NCBI RefSeq assembly: GCF_002095465.1
Contig: NZ_MLFP01000011.1
Coordinates: 62,001 to 126,000, forward strand
From: Pantoea rodasii
GTDB lineage: Bacteria > Pseudomonadota > Gammaproteobacteria > Enterobacterales > Enterobacteriaceae
DNA length: 64,000 bases
Direction: 5' to 3'
Program-made: the position numbers and the translations under genes
The notes under the pieces: generated by a model
Told to the model about the DNA's origin: nothing
Seen by the model: only the letters and a program-made list of their open reading frames with translations
Databases searched by the model: none
Shown: piece by piece, positions 8,595 through 17,973 of the stretch
Layout of the letters: each line of letters opens with the position of its first letter
Numbering within the stretch: position 1 is the first letter of the stretch

Positions 8595-9313
8595 AAGCCA
8601 TTATCGTCGAAGACGAGTTCCTTGCTCAGCAAGAGTTGAGCTGGATGATCCAGCAGCACAGTCAGATCAGTATTGAAGCCTGCTTTGATGACGGTCTGGA
8701 AGTGCTGAAGTATCTGCAAAATCACCGCGTGGATGTGATCTTTCTCGACATCAATATTCCTTCGCTGGACGGCATGCTGCTGGCGCAGAATATCAATCAA
8801 TTTGCCCACAAGCCTTTAATCGTATTTATCACTGCATGGAAAGAGCACGCCGTTGACGCGTTTGAGTTGGAGGCGTTTGACTACATCCTGAAGCCTTATC
8901 ATGAGTCGCGCATCATCACCATGCTCAACAAACTGGAGGCCAGCGCCCAGCAGCAGGCTCAGCCGCATGCGCAGCAAAACGTTCCTCAAACGGTTAATTT
9001 GGTGAAAGATGAGCGCATTATTGTCACCGATATCAACGATATCTATTACGTTGAGGCGCATGAAAAGCTGACGTTTGTTTATACCCGCCGCGAAGCCTAT
9101 GTGATGTCGATGGCGATCAGTGAATTTTGCAGCCGCCTGCCAGAACAGCTGTTTTTCCGCTGCCATCGTTCGTATTGCGTCAACCTCAGCAAAATTCGTG
9201 AGATTGAGCCGTGGTTCAACAATACCTATTTGGTGAAGTTGCGCGATTTAGATGCGCAGGTGCCGGTGAGTCGCAGCAAGGTGAAGGCGTTTCGCCTGTT
9301 GATGAGGTTGTAA
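8591..9313 (+). CDS. ypdB: Response regulator YpdB (PyrR), LytTR type
   Basis: A 240-residue regulator with a GTG start overlapping the ypdA stop, so the two are translationally coupled. The receiver domain (1-115) has the acidic pocket VEDE, phosphoacceptor Asp53 ([13 protein letters not shown]) and the Lys of ILKPY. A LytTR DNA-binding domain occupies about 135-240 ([29 protein letters not shown]). It is the partner of YpdA in pyruvate sensing. No yhjX-like target gene is present in this window. Confidence 0.92.
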   Translation: MKAIIVEDEFLAQQELSWMIQQHSQISIEACFDDGLEVLKYLQNHRVDVIFLDINIPSLDGMLLAQNINQFAHKPLIVFITAWKEHAVDAFELEAFDYILKPYHESRIITMLNKLEASAQQQAQPHAQQNVPQTVNLVKDERIIVTDINDIYYVEAHEKLTFVYTRREAYVMSMAISEFCSRLPEQLFFRCHRSYCVNLSKIREIEPWFNNTYLVKLRDLDAQVPVSRSKVKAFRLLMRL

Positions 9314-9314
9314 A

Positions 9315-9337
9315 GCGAGCAGCAGAACGCTGCTCGC
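9315..9337. terminator. Hairpin between convergent ypdB and glk
   Basis: Perfect 9-bp stem GCGAGCAGC/GCTGCTCGC with a 5-base loop directly after the ypdB stop. There is no T-run, so intrinsic termination is uncertain. Confidence 0.45.
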
Positions 9338-9346
9338 CTGAAGACA

Positions 9347-10311
9347 TTACAGTACGCGGCCCAAAGTCTGGCGCAGATGCGCGCCTGCACCCAGCAACCC
9401 TGGCTGATCGTGAGTGATCATGTATACCGGAATATCGACCAGATAATCACGGAAGCGACCTTTGTCTTCAAACGCGGCGCGGAAGCCGGACGCTTTGAAG
9501 AAGTCGAGGAAGCGCGGCACGATGCCACCGGCAATATACACGCCACCAAACGTACCGAGATTGAGCGCCAGGTTGCCACCAAAGCGGCCCATGATCACGC
9601 AGAACAGTGACAGCGCACGACGCAGTCGATGCAGCTGTCTTTGAGTGCGCGCTCGGTGACATCTTTCGGCTTGAGGTTTTCCGGCTCGCGCTGATCAGAT
9701 TTGACGATAGCGCGATAGAGGTTCACCAGGCCCGAGCCCGATAGCACACGCTCAGCCGATACATGACCGATTTCAGCGCGCAGCACTTCAAGAATTTCGC
9801 CCTCTTCTTCACTGTTCGGAGCGAAATCGACGTGACCGCCTTCGCCTGGCAGGCTAATCCAGCGTTTATCGACGTGCACCAGATGGCTCACGCCCAGGCC
9901 GGTGCCTGCACCGTAAATCGCGATCGGTTTGCCTTCAACCGGCACTTTGCCACCAAACTGAATCACTTCATCTTCAGCCAGCATGGGAATGGCCATCGAC
10001 ACGGCGGTGAAATCATTGATGATTTCCAGGCTGTCGAATGCCAGATGTTCTTTCATCTCGCGCGTAGAGAATGCCCAATCGTGGTTGGTCATTTCCACCC
10101 AATCACCGGTGATTGGACAAGCAATGGCGATACAGGCGTGTTTGATGTCCTGTTTCTGCTCGTCGAGATAAGCACGCATCACCGCTTCAAGATTGTCGTA
10201 GTCTGATGTTGAGAATGTTTTGGCCTGGGAGATGGCGCCGGTTTCCACCTCACACAGGGCAAGGCGAGCGTTGGTGCCGCCCACATCGCCGACCAGGGCG
10301 TATTTTGTCAT
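9347..10311 (-). pseudogene. glk: glk glucokinase, frameshifted in this sequence
   Basis: Glucokinase phosphorylates cytoplasmic glucose with ATP. The N-terminal frame from 10311 carries the phosphate-binding loop ([12 protein letters not shown]), the substrate segment [12 protein letters not shown] and [17 protein letters not shown]. The C-terminal frame to 9347 continues with [17 protein letters not shown] and ends in [13 protein letters not shown]. The break is at about 9622: restoring one C turns [17 protein letters not shown] into [18 protein letters not shown], as in E. coli. The repaired length is 321 residues, equal to E. coli Glk. The break is therefore probably a sequence error. Confidence 0.92.
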
Positions 10312-10381
10312 TCTTCTGCTGCTCCGATTGGGTCATAAACAATTGCAGGACACTATATAAGAGCCTGCCAATAAAACAATA

Positions 10382-10404
10382 ACGCCCACCAGCACGATGG
10401 GCGT
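10382..10404 (-). terminator. Terminator of ipdC
   Basis: Stem ACGCCCA/TGGGCGT with a 9-base loop lies about 70 bp beyond the ipdC stop. On the minus strand it is followed by a T-rich stretch (TATTGTTTTATT). Confidence 0.6.
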
Positions 10405-10473
10405 AAACACATCAGGTGCGTGCCACAGCCTGACGATCGGCAACGCAACTGTATAGAGGCAACTTTCCGAAAC

Positions 10474-12123
10474 TTAGCCGTTACGCTGATGCAATGCCGC
10501 CGTCACTTTACGCAGCAGCGGTGGCAAGTCCTGTTTCGCCATCACCACTTCCACCAGCGTCAAGCGACGATTCAGCATTAATTGCTCCATCACCGCCGTC
10601 AACTGCACCGTCTCGCTGACGCGCCAGCTCTGTGCTGCGCCCTGCACGCTCATCGCATGCGGGATCGCCGTCCAGTTCCACTGCGCGATATCGTTGTAGC
10701 GCTGTTGCGCACCGTGAATCGCCCGCTCAACGGTGTAGCCGTCATTATTAATCAGGAAGATAATCGGCAGCTGCCCATCACGCTGCATCGAGCCGAGTTC
10801 CTGGATAGTCAGCTGCGCGGAACCGTCACCGATAATCAGGATGACGCGCCGAGTGGGTTGCGCGGTTTGCGCACCAAAGGTCGCAGGTAAAGTATAGCCA
10901 ATCGAACCCCATAACGGTTGCACCAGCAACTGCGCATCTGTGGGTAATCGCAGCGCAGCGGCGCCAAAGGCGGCAGTGCCTTGATCCGCCAGAATAATAT
11001 CACCCGGCAGCAGGAAGCGCTGCATCGCCTGCCAGAATGCACGCTGACTGATTACCGCATCATCATGTTGCTCATTTTCTTCGCAACATGGCGTCTCCGC
11101 CAACGCCCATTGCGCGCAATGGCGCTGGTAAATTGGCAGAAGTGCCGCCAGCGCCTGCGCCATGTTCAGCGGGGCAAAGCGCTCTCCACCCACGGTGGCA
11201 TGGAACGGTTGCAGGTCGAGGCACTTTTCAGCCGGCAAATGCTGCGTGAAACCGGCAGTTAAGGTATCGGTAAAGCGCACGCCCACACACAAGGTCACAT
11301 CGGTTTCTTCGATTGCACAACGCACCGCATCGCTGCTGCCTTCGGCGGCATACGTGCCGACATAACCCGGAAATTGCTCATCCAGCACGCCTTTTCCCAT
11401 TAACAGCGTGGCGCTGGGAATGGCACGCAGCTGGCGTAATGCCGAGAGCGGCGCTTGCAGTTGCCAGCGCGAAGCAAGGAAGTCTGCCAACAGCGAGACG
11501 CGCTGCGCGGGGGCCAGTAAGCGTTCGGCAGCGGCGGCAAAAGCCGCAACCACCGATGAATCATGATCAACGTGACCGGAATACGCTTCGGGCATCTCGA
11601 TTTGCGCTGCTGCGACATCAACTGCCAGCAATAGATAACCCGGCCGATGCTGATGGAGCGCCTCCGTTATCACGCGATCAATCTCTGCTACCGCATTAGC
11701 TTTTGTCAGCACCGCACTGGCCGCACTCACTTCTTGCGCCATGCGCAGGAAATGGTGGAAGTCGCCGTCACCCAGTGAATGATGCACGCAGTCGCCTTGC
11801 TGCTGTGCCCGGCTGGCGGGCGCACCGACGATGTGGATCACCGGAACATACTCGGCGTAGCTGCCTGCGATGCCGTTGATCGCACTGAGTTCGCCGACGC
11901 CAAAGGTGGTCAACAACGCTGCGGCTCCGTTACAGCGACCATAACCATCCGCCGCATAGGCAGCATTTAACTCATTGGCGCAACCGACCCATGTAATGTC
12001 AGGATGCGCGATAACGCTGTCGAGAAATTGCAGGTTGTAATCACCCGGCACACCAAACAGATGACCAATGCCAGCTTGCTGTAAACGATGCAGTAGATAA
12101 TCGCCAACGTTGAGGGTTTTCAT
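10474..12123 (-). CDS. ipdC: Indole-3-pyruvate decarboxylase
   Basis: A 549-residue thiamine-diphosphate enzyme of the pyruvate/indolepyruvate decarboxylase family, converting indole-3-pyruvate to indole-3-acetaldehyde, the key step of the tryptophan-to-auxin route in Pantoea and Enterobacter. Visible features are the cofactor-activating glutamate (CANELNAAYAADGYGR, Glu51), the catalytic His pair (CVHHSLGDGDF, 114-115), the TPP/Mg motif starting GDGSAQ at 432 and ending NN at 459-460, and the C-terminal glutamate of YTVERAIHG. It sits beside glk, a position I associate with Pantoea. A pyruvate or phenylpyruvate preference cannot be excluded. An aldo-keto reductase diverges from it. Confidence 0.9.
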   Translation of the reverse strand: MKTLNVGDYLLHRLQQAGIGHLFGVPGDYNLQFLDSVIAHPDITWVGCANELNAAYAADGYGRCNGAAALLTTFGVGELSAINGIAGSYAEYVPVIHIVGAPASRAQQQGDCVHHSLGDGDFHHFLRMAQEVSAASAVLTKANAVAEIDRVITEALHQHRPGYLLLAVDVAAAQIEMPEAYSGHVDHDSSVVAAFAAAAERLLAPAQRVSLLADFLASRWQLQAPLSALRQLRAIPSATLLMGKGVLDEQFPGYVGTYAAEGSSDAVRCAIEETDVTLCVGVRFTDTLTAGFTQHLPAEKCLDLQPFHATVGGERFAPLNMAQALAALLPIYQRHCAQWALAETPCCEENEQHDDAVISQRAFWQAMQRFLLPGDIILADQGTAAFGAAALRLPTDAQLLVQPLWGSIGYTLPATFGAQTAQPTRRVILIIGDGSAQLTIQELGSMQRDGQLPIIFLINNDGYTVERAIHGAQQRYNDIAQWNWTAIPHAMSVQGAAQSWRVSETVQLTAVMEQLMLNRRLTLVEVVMAKQDLPPLLRKVTAALHQRNG

Positions 12124-12273
12124 CGCCAGTTCCTTGTTAAGGGGATGATCGAAGTATCAGCGATGTGGCTGAATTGGCGAGATTTTCACCATCACCGCAC
12201 TGTGATTGGTGGCAAGCGATCGTTACGACGACAGAAAATTCTGTAAGTTGCGATCTTCGACGCGTTTCAGCTT

Positions 12274-12291
12274 AGTGTAAACGCATACACT
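12274..12291. promoter_or_regulatory. Inverted repeat upstream of the aldo-keto reductase
   Basis: AGTGT (12274-12278) and ACACT (12287-12291) flank 8 bp in the ipdC/aldo-keto reductase divergent region. A palindrome CAGAAAATTCTG lies nearby at 12231-12242. They could be operators; no regulator can be named. Confidence 0.3.
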
Positions 12292-12336
12292 GCTATGCTG
12301 ATGTCACTTTCTCCCCTTTTGAGACAGGAACGCTGC

Positions 12337-13329
12337 ATGTCTGTATTTCCTCATCCCGATCGCTATCAACAGATGCAATATCGTCGCAGTGGCCGCACCG
12401 GCCTGAAATTACCGGCCATTTCGCTGGGTTTATGGCACAACTTTGGCGACAGCACGCGCGTCGATAACAGCCGTGAATTACTGCGCCACGCCTTTGATCG
12501 CGGCATCACTCACTTCGATCTTGCCAACAACTACGGACCACCGCCGGGTTCCGCAGAATCCAATTTTGGTCGCATTCTGCGTGAAGATTTTGCCGGACTG
12601 CGCGATGAGCTGGTGATCTCCACCAAAGCCGGTTACACCATGTGGGACGGCCCTTATGGCGACTGGGGTTCGCGCAAGTATCTGATTTCCAGTTTGGATC
12701 AGAGCCTGAAACGCATGGGGCTCGAATACGTGGATATCTTCTACCATCACCGTCCCGATCCGGAAACGCCGCTGGAAGAAACCATGCGCGCGCTGGATCA
12801 GGTGGTACGTCAGGGCAAAGCGTTATACGCGGCGATTTCTAACTACCCGGCGGATAAAGCAGCCGAGGCGATTGCCATTCTGCGCGATCTCGGTACGCCA
12901 TGCCTGATTCACCAGCCGAAATACTCCATGTTCGAACGTGCACCGGAAGAACAGGGTCTCCTTGATGTGCTGGGTGATAACGGCGTCGGCTGTATTGCTT
13001 TCTCTCCGTTGGCGGGCGGCGTGTTAACTGACCGCTATCTGCAAGGCATCCCAGAGGATTCCCGTGCGGCCAGCGGCAGTAAATTCCTCAGTGAAAGCCA
13101 GCTGACGCAAGAGAAAATGGAGAAAGTGCGTCAGCTACAGGCGATTGCGCAGCAGCGTGGGCAGAAACTGGCGCAAATGGCGCTGAGCTGGGTGCTGCGC
13201 GATGCGCGCGTCACTTCGGTGCTGATTGGTGCCAGTAAAATCGCGCAAATCGATGATGCGGTTGAGATGTTAAGCCAGCCGGTGCTGACCCAAGAAGAGA
13301 TCGAAGCGATTCATTCCATACTGATGTAA
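12337..13329 (+). CDS. Aldo-keto reductase, YghZ (L-glyceraldehyde 3-phosphate reductase) type
   Basis: A 330-residue AKR14-like protein resembling E. coli YghZ. The barrel carries the family tetrad in order: Asp and Tyr in HFDLANNYGPPPGSAESNFG, Lys in ISTKAGYTMWDGPYGDWGS and His in DIFYHHRPDP. The NADPH-binding end is VLIGASKIAQIDDA. YghZ reduces L-glyceraldehyde 3-phosphate and methylglyoxal. The ATG at 12337 has AGGAA in front; the frame extends to 12295 without support. Divergence from ipdC makes a role in reducing aldehydes such as indole-3-acetaldehyde conceivable but unproven. Confidence 0.85.
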   Translation: MSVFPHPDRYQQMQYRRSGRTGLKLPAISLGLWHNFGDSTRVDNSRELLRHAFDRGITHFDLANNYGPPPGSAESNFGRILREDFAGLRDELVISTKAGYTMWDGPYGDWGSRKYLISSLDQSLKRMGLEYVDIFYHHRPDPETPLEETMRALDQVVRQGKALYAAISNYPADKAAEAIAILRDLGTPCLIHQPKYSMFERAPEEQGLLDVLGDNGVGCIAFSPLAGGVLTDRYLQGIPEDSRAASGSKFLSESQLTQEKMEKVRQLQAIAQQRGQKLAQMALSWVLRDARVTSVLIGASKIAQIDDAVEMLSQPVLTQEEIEAIHSILM

Positions 13330-13338
13330 ACGCTTACC

Positions 13339-13362
13339 CACCCGGCTCAGGCCGGGTGTTTT
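13339..13362 (+). terminator. Terminator after the aldo-keto reductase
   Basis: Perfect 8-bp GC-rich stem CACCCGGC/GCCGGGTG with a TCAG loop followed by TTTT, ten bases past the stop codon. Confidence 0.85.
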
Positions 13363-13488
13363 CCGCAGCAGAAAATTCTCAATTCAGATTTACCTCAACC
13401 TTTTCAGACTCCTTCTCAAGGCATCGCTGGTCCGATGTGGCACACTAGCGCAACGGTGGCAGTGATAAGCCACTGAAAAGGAGAAGTT

Positions 13489-13845
13489 ATGAAACGTGCA
13501 ATTTTGTTTGCCGCCTTGCTGGCAACACTTTCACCCCTGGCAATGCACACAGCAGAAGCCAACAGCGCCACGCTGACATTGGCACCGGGTGTCACGCTGC
13601 ATCTTGGCGATCGCGATCGTCGAGGCAACTATTGGGATGGCGGACGCTGGCGCGAACCGCGCTGGTGGAATGAACGTTATCAGTACAATGATCGCCGCTG
13701 GTGGCGTCATGAAGAGTGGCGTCGTCATCAGGCTTACGAGCGTGATCGTGAACGCCGCTGGCATGAACGGGAACGCCGCGAACATTGGCGACACGATCAT
13801 CGTCACGATGATCGCCGTGACCATCACGACCACCATCATCATTGA
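13489..13845 (+). CDS. ypeC: YpeC-like DUF2502 periplasmic protein, His-rich tail
   Basis: A 118-residue exported protein. A signal peptide (MKRAILFAALLATLSPLA to about 24, AEA/NS) precedes the DUF2502 core (LHLGDRDRRGNYWDGGRW) and an Arg/Trp/His-rich tail ending in a run of histidines. E. coli YpeC has the same core and also sits beside mntH. The function is unknown; the tail suggests metal binding in the periplasm, an inference strengthened by the neighbouring manganese transporter. The ribosome-binding site AAGGAGAAG precedes the ATG. The gene converges on mntH with a shared terminator. Confidence 0.85.
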   Translation: MKRAILFAALLATLSPLAMHTAEANSATLTLAPGVTLHLGDRDRRGNYWDGGRWREPRWWNERYQYNDRRWWRHEEWRRHQAYERDRERRWHERERREHWRHDHRHDDRRDHHDHHHH

Positions 13846-13846
13846 A

Positions 13847-13875
13847 AAAAATCCCGGCTCATCAGCCGGGATTTT
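13847..13875. terminator. Bidirectional terminator between ypeC and mntH
   Basis: Stem AAAAATCCCGGCT/AGCCGGGATTTTT with a 4-base loop, directly after the ypeC stop. The A and T runs on either side make it usable from both strands. Confidence 0.85.
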
Positions 13876-13891
13876 TGTTTTACTGGGTGAG

Positions 13892-15133
13892 TTACCAGCC
13901 GAGCGCTTCGCCCACCAGCAAGTAGAGATTTAACGCCACCACCAGCACCACAATCATACGCCCGGCATTCTGCATCAGGCGTGAGTTAACCATCTCATCG
14001 CCCATCAACTCGCGGTTACCGGTAAAAGAAAGCAGCGGGATCAGCGCCAGCGCGATACCGAAGCTCAGCAGCACCTGGCTCATCACCAGAATGCGTGTCG
14101 GATCCCATCCGGCCCAAATCACGATAAAGGAAGGCAGCATAGTAATGGTGCGACGCAGCCAAAGCGGAATGTGGAAGCGAATAAAGCCCTGCATCACTAC
14201 CTGACCGGCCAGCGTGCCGACGACGGTTGAGGATAACCCCGCCGCCACCAGACTCAAACCAAACACGACGGCAGCCGCGTGGCCGAGCAACGGTTGCAGC
14301 GTCAGATACGCCTGGTCGAGATCCACAATGCTGGTGTGACCGCTAAAGTGGAACGCGGCGGCTGCGGTGGCCATCATCGCCAGATTAACGAAACCGGCAA
14401 TGGTCATGGCAATCGCCACATCCAGTTTGGTTGACGAATAACGATCCGCTTTGCTGCCCACATTACCGTGCTGTGTCAGCGCCGAGTGCAGATAAATCAC
14501 GTGCGGCATGATGGTGGCACCCAGCACACCGGCAGCGAGGAACACGGCATCTGAGGTAGGCAGTGAAGGTAACGCCATGCCCTTGACCAGCTCGCTCACT
14601 TTTGGCTGAGAGAAAAACAGCTCAACAATATAGGCTGCCGCGACAAACAGCAGCAGGCCGCCAATCACTAACTCCAGCGGCTTCTGCCCCCGGCTTTGTA
14701 GCATCAAAATCAGATAGGTGGCGACACCGGTCAGCACCGCGCCTTGCAGTAGCGAAATGCCCAGTAATAATTTAAAGCCAAGTGCCGCACCGATAAATTC
14801 AGCGAGGTCAGTGGCCATGGCGATGATTTCCGCCTGCACCCAATAGAACCATACCGCCGGGCGCGGAAAACGATCGCGAATATGTTCAGCGAGGTTTTTG
14901 CCGGTCGCAATGCCCAGTTTGGCGGACATCAGCTGAATCATCATTGCCATGATGTTGGCCCAGACAACCACCCACAGCAGCTTATAGCCGTAGGCCGCAC
15001 CGGCCTGAATATTTGTGGCGAAGTTACCGGGATCGATATAACCGATTGCCGCGATGAAGGCGGGGCCCAGCAACGCGAGTTTGATCTTTCTGGCTCCGCG
15101 AGCGGCGCGCTCAGCGGTGCGACTTTCTGACAT
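13892..15133 (-). CDS. mntH: Proton-coupled Mn2+/Fe2+ transporter MntH (NRAMP)
   Basis: A 413-residue NRAMP-family importer of the inner membrane (E. coli 412). The metal-site motif of helix 1 is present ([11 protein letters not shown], Asp34-Pro-Gly-Asn37), as is helix 6 [11 protein letters not shown]. The N-terminal cytoplasmic tail is Arg-rich. It imports manganese and some iron with protons and is typically repressed by MntR and Fur and induced by OxyR. A clear MntR-like box lies about 105 bp upstream at 15236-15257. It is divergent from nupC, as in E. coli. Confidence 0.95.
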   Translation of the reverse strand: MSESRTAERAARGARKIKLALLGPAFIAAIGYIDPGNFATNIQAGAAYGYKLLWVVVWANIMAMMIQLMSAKLGIATGKNLAEHIRDRFPRPAVWFYWVQAEIIAMATDLAEFIGAALGFKLLLGISLLQGAVLTGVATYLILMLQSRGQKPLELVIGGLLLFVAAAYIVELFFSQPKVSELVKGMALPSLPTSDAVFLAAGVLGATIMPHVIYLHSALTQHGNVGSKADRYSSTKLDVAIAMTIAGFVNLAMMATAAAAFHFSGHTSIVDLDQAYLTLQPLLGHAAAVVFGLSLVAAGLSSTVVGTLAGQVVMQGFIRFHIPLWLRRTITMLPSFIVIWAGWDPTRILVMSQVLLSFGIALALIPLLSFTGNRELMGDEMVNSRLMQNAGRMIVVLVVALNLYLLVGEALGW

Positions 15134-15501
15134 AGTGTGGACCCTGTCCTAACGCTTGTTGACCCATGCAGCTTAGCGGGCGCTCAAGGCAAGTGAAATT
15201 TGATTATAGTTATCGTAATAATAGATGGTGCTATAAAGTATAGCCATTGCTATACCTTGCGGTAAAGTGAGTTCTTGCCAAAATGTTTGCAACAGGAATC
15301 ACTCTACTCTCGGGTTATTTTATAGACAATGTTTTTGTGGATATTTCTTGTGAAGGCTTTGTGAAGAGGTTGTGAGCGGTGAGACTATTCTTAGAAATTT
15401 GTCGATACCGAATACTTATAATGTGGTTTTGATCTCGTTTTAAGTAACGCGTTACATAGAATACGCAACAAAATACAACCCTCCTCAAATTTGGAGCCGA
15501 C
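15134..15501. other. Divergent mntH/nupC control region (368 bp)
   Basis: The region holds the MntR-like palindrome near mntH and, close to it, an AT-rich stretch (15201-15222) with weak Fur-box character. The nupC half contains several TGTGA-like half sites (15346-15385), suggestive of CRP/CytR control as in E. coli but too imperfect to assign. No gene was found. Confidence 0.5.
15236..15257. promoter_or_regulatory. MntR-type operator of mntH
   Basis: AAGTATAGCCATTGCTATACCT contains perfect 7-bp arms GTATAGC (15238-15244) and GCTATAC (15249-15255) around CATT. From memory the E. coli mntH MntR box has the core ATAGC-N4-GCTAT, which is identical here. The location upstream of mntH supports the call. 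Confidence 0.75.
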
Positions 15502-16692
15502 ATGTCCCATATTTTGCACTTTCTTTTGGCATTAGTGGTGGTAGCCGTACTGGCCTTGCTGGTCAGTCACGATCGTAAAAGCATCCGCATTCGTTACATC
15601 GTTCAGCTTCTGGTGATCGAAGTTCTGCTGGCGTGGTTCTTCCTTAACTCTGAAGCGGGCCTCGGCTTCGTTAAAGGGTTTGCGGGGGTGTTTGACCATC
15701 TGCTCAAGTATGCCGCCGAAGGTACCAACTTCGTGTTTGGCAACATGAACGACAAAGGCCTGGCGTTCTTCTTCCTTAATGTTCTGTGCCCGATTGTGTT
15801 TATCTCGGCGCTGATCGGTATTTTGCAGCACTTCCGTATCCTGCCATGGGTGATCCGCGGCATCGGTACCGTGCTGTCAAAAGTTAACGGTATGGGCAAA
15901 CTGGAATCCTTTAACGCCGTGAGTTCACTGATTTTGGGACAGTCAGAAAACTTCATCGCCTATAAAGATATCCTCGGCAAAATGTCGCAGCGTCGCATGT
16001 ACACCATGGCTGCAACAGCGATGTCCACCGTTTCGATGTCCATCGTCGGCGCGTATATGACCATGCTGCAACCGAAATATGTGGTGGCCGCGCTGGTATT
16101 GAACATGTTCAGCACCTTTATCGTGTTGTCACTGATCAACCCGTACCGCGTCGATAACGAAGAAGACCTGCAGCTGCAGGACCTGCATAAAGGCCAGAGC
16201 TTCTTCGAAATGCTGGGTGAATACATCCTCGCCGGTTTCAAAGTGGCGATTATTGTTGCCGCGATGCTGATTGGTTTTATCGCATTGATTTCTGGTCTGA
16301 ACGCGCTGTTTGATTTTATCTTCGGCATCAGCTTCCAGGGTGTGCTGGGTTATGTGTTCTATCCGTTTGCGTGGGTGATGGGCGTGCCGTCCAGCGAAGC
16401 GCTGCAGGTGGGCAGTATTATGGCGACCAAACTGGTTTCTAATGAATTCGTGGCGATGATGGATCTGCAGAAGATTGCCGGTCAGCTGTCACCGCACGCA
16501 GAAGGTATCCTGTCTGTGTTCCTCGTTTCCTTCGCGAACTTCTCTTCTATCGGGATTGTAGCGGGTGCGATTAAAGGTTTGAACGAAGAGCAGGGCAACG
16601 TGGTTTCTCGCTTCGGCCTGAAACTGCTGTACGGTTCGACCCTGGTGAGCGTGCTCTCGGCCGCGATTGCCGGTCTGGTTCTGGCCTTCTGA
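15502..16692 (+). CDS. nupC: Nucleoside:H+ symporter NupC
   Basis: A 396-residue concentrative nucleoside transporter of the inner membrane, matching E. coli NupC (400 aa). It carries out proton-driven uptake of pyrimidine nucleosides and adenosine. Family segments include [15 protein letters not shown], the substrate-binding motif [20 protein letters not shown] and [18 protein letters not shown]. It begins with several hydrophobic helices and is divergent from mntH. A GGAG-containing site (TTTGGAGCCGAC) precedes the ATG. Confidence 0.95.
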   Translation: MSHILHFLLALVVVAVLALLVSHDRKSIRIRYIVQLLVIEVLLAWFFLNSEAGLGFVKGFAGVFDHLLKYAAEGTNFVFGNMNDKGLAFFFLNVLCPIVFISALIGILQHFRILPWVIRGIGTVLSKVNGMGKLESFNAVSSLILGQSENFIAYKDILGKMSQRRMYTMAATAMSTVSMSIVGAYMTMLQPKYVVAALVLNMFSTFIVLSLINPYRVDNEEDLQLQDLHKGQSFFEMLGEYILAGFKVAIIVAAMLIGFIALISGLNALFDFIFGISFQGVLGYVFYPFAWVMGVPSSEALQVGSIMATKLVSNEFVAMMDLQKIAGQLSPHAEGILSVFLVSFANFSSIGIVAGAIKGLNEEQGNVVSRFGLKLLYGSTLVSVLSAAIAGLVLAF

Positions 16693-16698
16693 TGTATA

Positions 16699-16720
16699 GG
16701 GCGAGCTGCGGCTCGCCCTT
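16699..16720 (+). terminator. Terminator of nupC
   Basis: Perfect 8-bp stem GGGCGAGC/GCTCGCCC with loop TGCG, followed by a T-rich stretch, seven bases past the stop codon. Confidence 0.8.
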
Positions 16721-16884
16721 CTCTTCTTAATTATGCCTTTCTGTTCTATCTCGCGTTTAAAGCCGTTTATCCCCGCCATTCGCTGCTTCCCCGACAAACG
16801 CAAAACCTTTGCACAATATTGAATTTCCGTCACGGTTGCCTGCGCCCGTAGCTTTTCTCCATGACTTCACATCAGGAGAATCGT

Positions 16885-17973
16885 ATGAGCATTCAATTTC
16901 TTGGCATGATTGGCCACCGCCTGGCTTCCGAGATCATCCCCGCCAGCGGCCCGCTGTTCGATAAAGATTACATCGCCCGTTTTGCTCGCGCCCATGAGGA
17001 AGCGGGATTCGATCGCATTCTGGTGGGCTATTGGTCCGATCAACCGGACGGCTTCCTGGTCACTGCACATGCGGCAGCACACACCTCAACCCTGAAATTC
17101 CTGCTCGCGCATCGTCCGGGCTTTGTGGCACCAACTCTGGCCGCTCGTAAGCTGGCCTCACTCGATCACCTCACCGATGGTCGTTTGGCAGTGCACATCA
17201 TCAGCGGCGGCAGCGATGTCGAGCAGCGCCGCGATGGTGATTTTCTCAACAAAGCCGAACGCTACGCGCGCAGCGACGAGTTCCTGACCGTGCTGAAGCA
17301 AAGCCTGGAATCCAGCCAGCCTTATGATCATCAGGGAAACTTTTATCAGGCTGAGCAGGCATTTTCTGCCATCAAGCCCGTGCAGAAAAAACTGCCGGTG
17401 TACTTTGGCGGATCGTCACAGGAAGCGATTGACGTCGCAGCGCGTCACGCCGATGTCTTTGCCTTGTGGGGCGAGCCATTGAAAGGGGCGGAAGAGACGG
17501 TGCGCACTGTACGCGCGGCCGCGGCTCAGCAAGGTCGTGAAATTGATTTCAATATCTCGTTCCGTCCGATTATCGGTAAAACCGAGAAGGAAGCCTGGGA
17601 GCGCGCCGAGCACATCCGTGAGCTGGCTGAAAAACAGTTACACGAAACCGGCTTTGCGTTTGGCAAACCTAAACCACAAAGCGTCGGCGCACAGCGCCTG
17701 CTGGCCGCCGCCAATGAAGGCGATCGTCTGGATAAAGTGTTGTGGACCGGCGTGGCCAAACTGGTGCAAGGCGGCTACAACTCTACCGCGCTGGTCGGCA
17801 CCGCCGAGCAGGTTTCCGACGCGCTGCTGGAATATTATCGCCTGGGCATTCACAGCGTGCTGATTCGCGGCTTCGATCCGCTGAATGATGCGGTGGAATA
17901 TGGTCAGGAACTGATTCCGCTGACGCGCGAGAAAGTGGCTGCACTTAACGCCGCAGACAAAAGGAGCGCCTGA
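16885..17973 (+). CDS. LLM-class FMNH2-dependent alkanesulfonate monooxygenase (SsuD-like)
   Basis: A 362-residue bacterial luciferase-like barrel enzyme of the SsuD/MsuD group, which cleaves C-S bonds of sulfonates with FMNH2 and O2 to release sulfite. Family segments include GYWSDQPDGFLVTAHAA, the flavin-site HRPGFVAPTLAAR, HIISGGSDVEQRRDGDF and the C-terminal ALVGTAEQVSDALLEYY. The ATG at 16885 follows AGGAGA. The stop overlaps the next gene's ATG. No flavin reductase (SsuE) is encoded nearby, so FMNH2 must come from elsewhere. Confidence 0.85.
   Translation: MSIQFLGMIGHRLASEIIPASGPLFDKDYIARFARAHEEAGFDRILVGYWSDQPDGFLVTAHAAAHTSTLKFLLAHRPGFVAPTLAARKLASLDHLTDGRLAVHIISGGSDVEQRRDGDFLNKAERYARSDEFLTVLKQSLESSQPYDHQGNFYQAEQAFSAIKPVQKKLPVYFGGSSQEAIDVAARHADVFALWGEPLKGAEETVRTVRAAAAQQGREIDFNISFRPIIGKTEKEAWERAEHIRELAEKQLHETGFAFGKPKPQSVGAQRLLAAANEGDRLDKVLWTGVAKLVQGGYNSTALVGTAEQVSDALLEYYRLGIHSVLIRGFDPLNDAVEYGQELIPLTREKVAALNAADKRSA

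Noticed and set aside
15346..15440. CRP/CytR sites upstream of nupC
   Set aside because: Several TGTGA-like half sites occur, but none has a matching second half, so no site is called.
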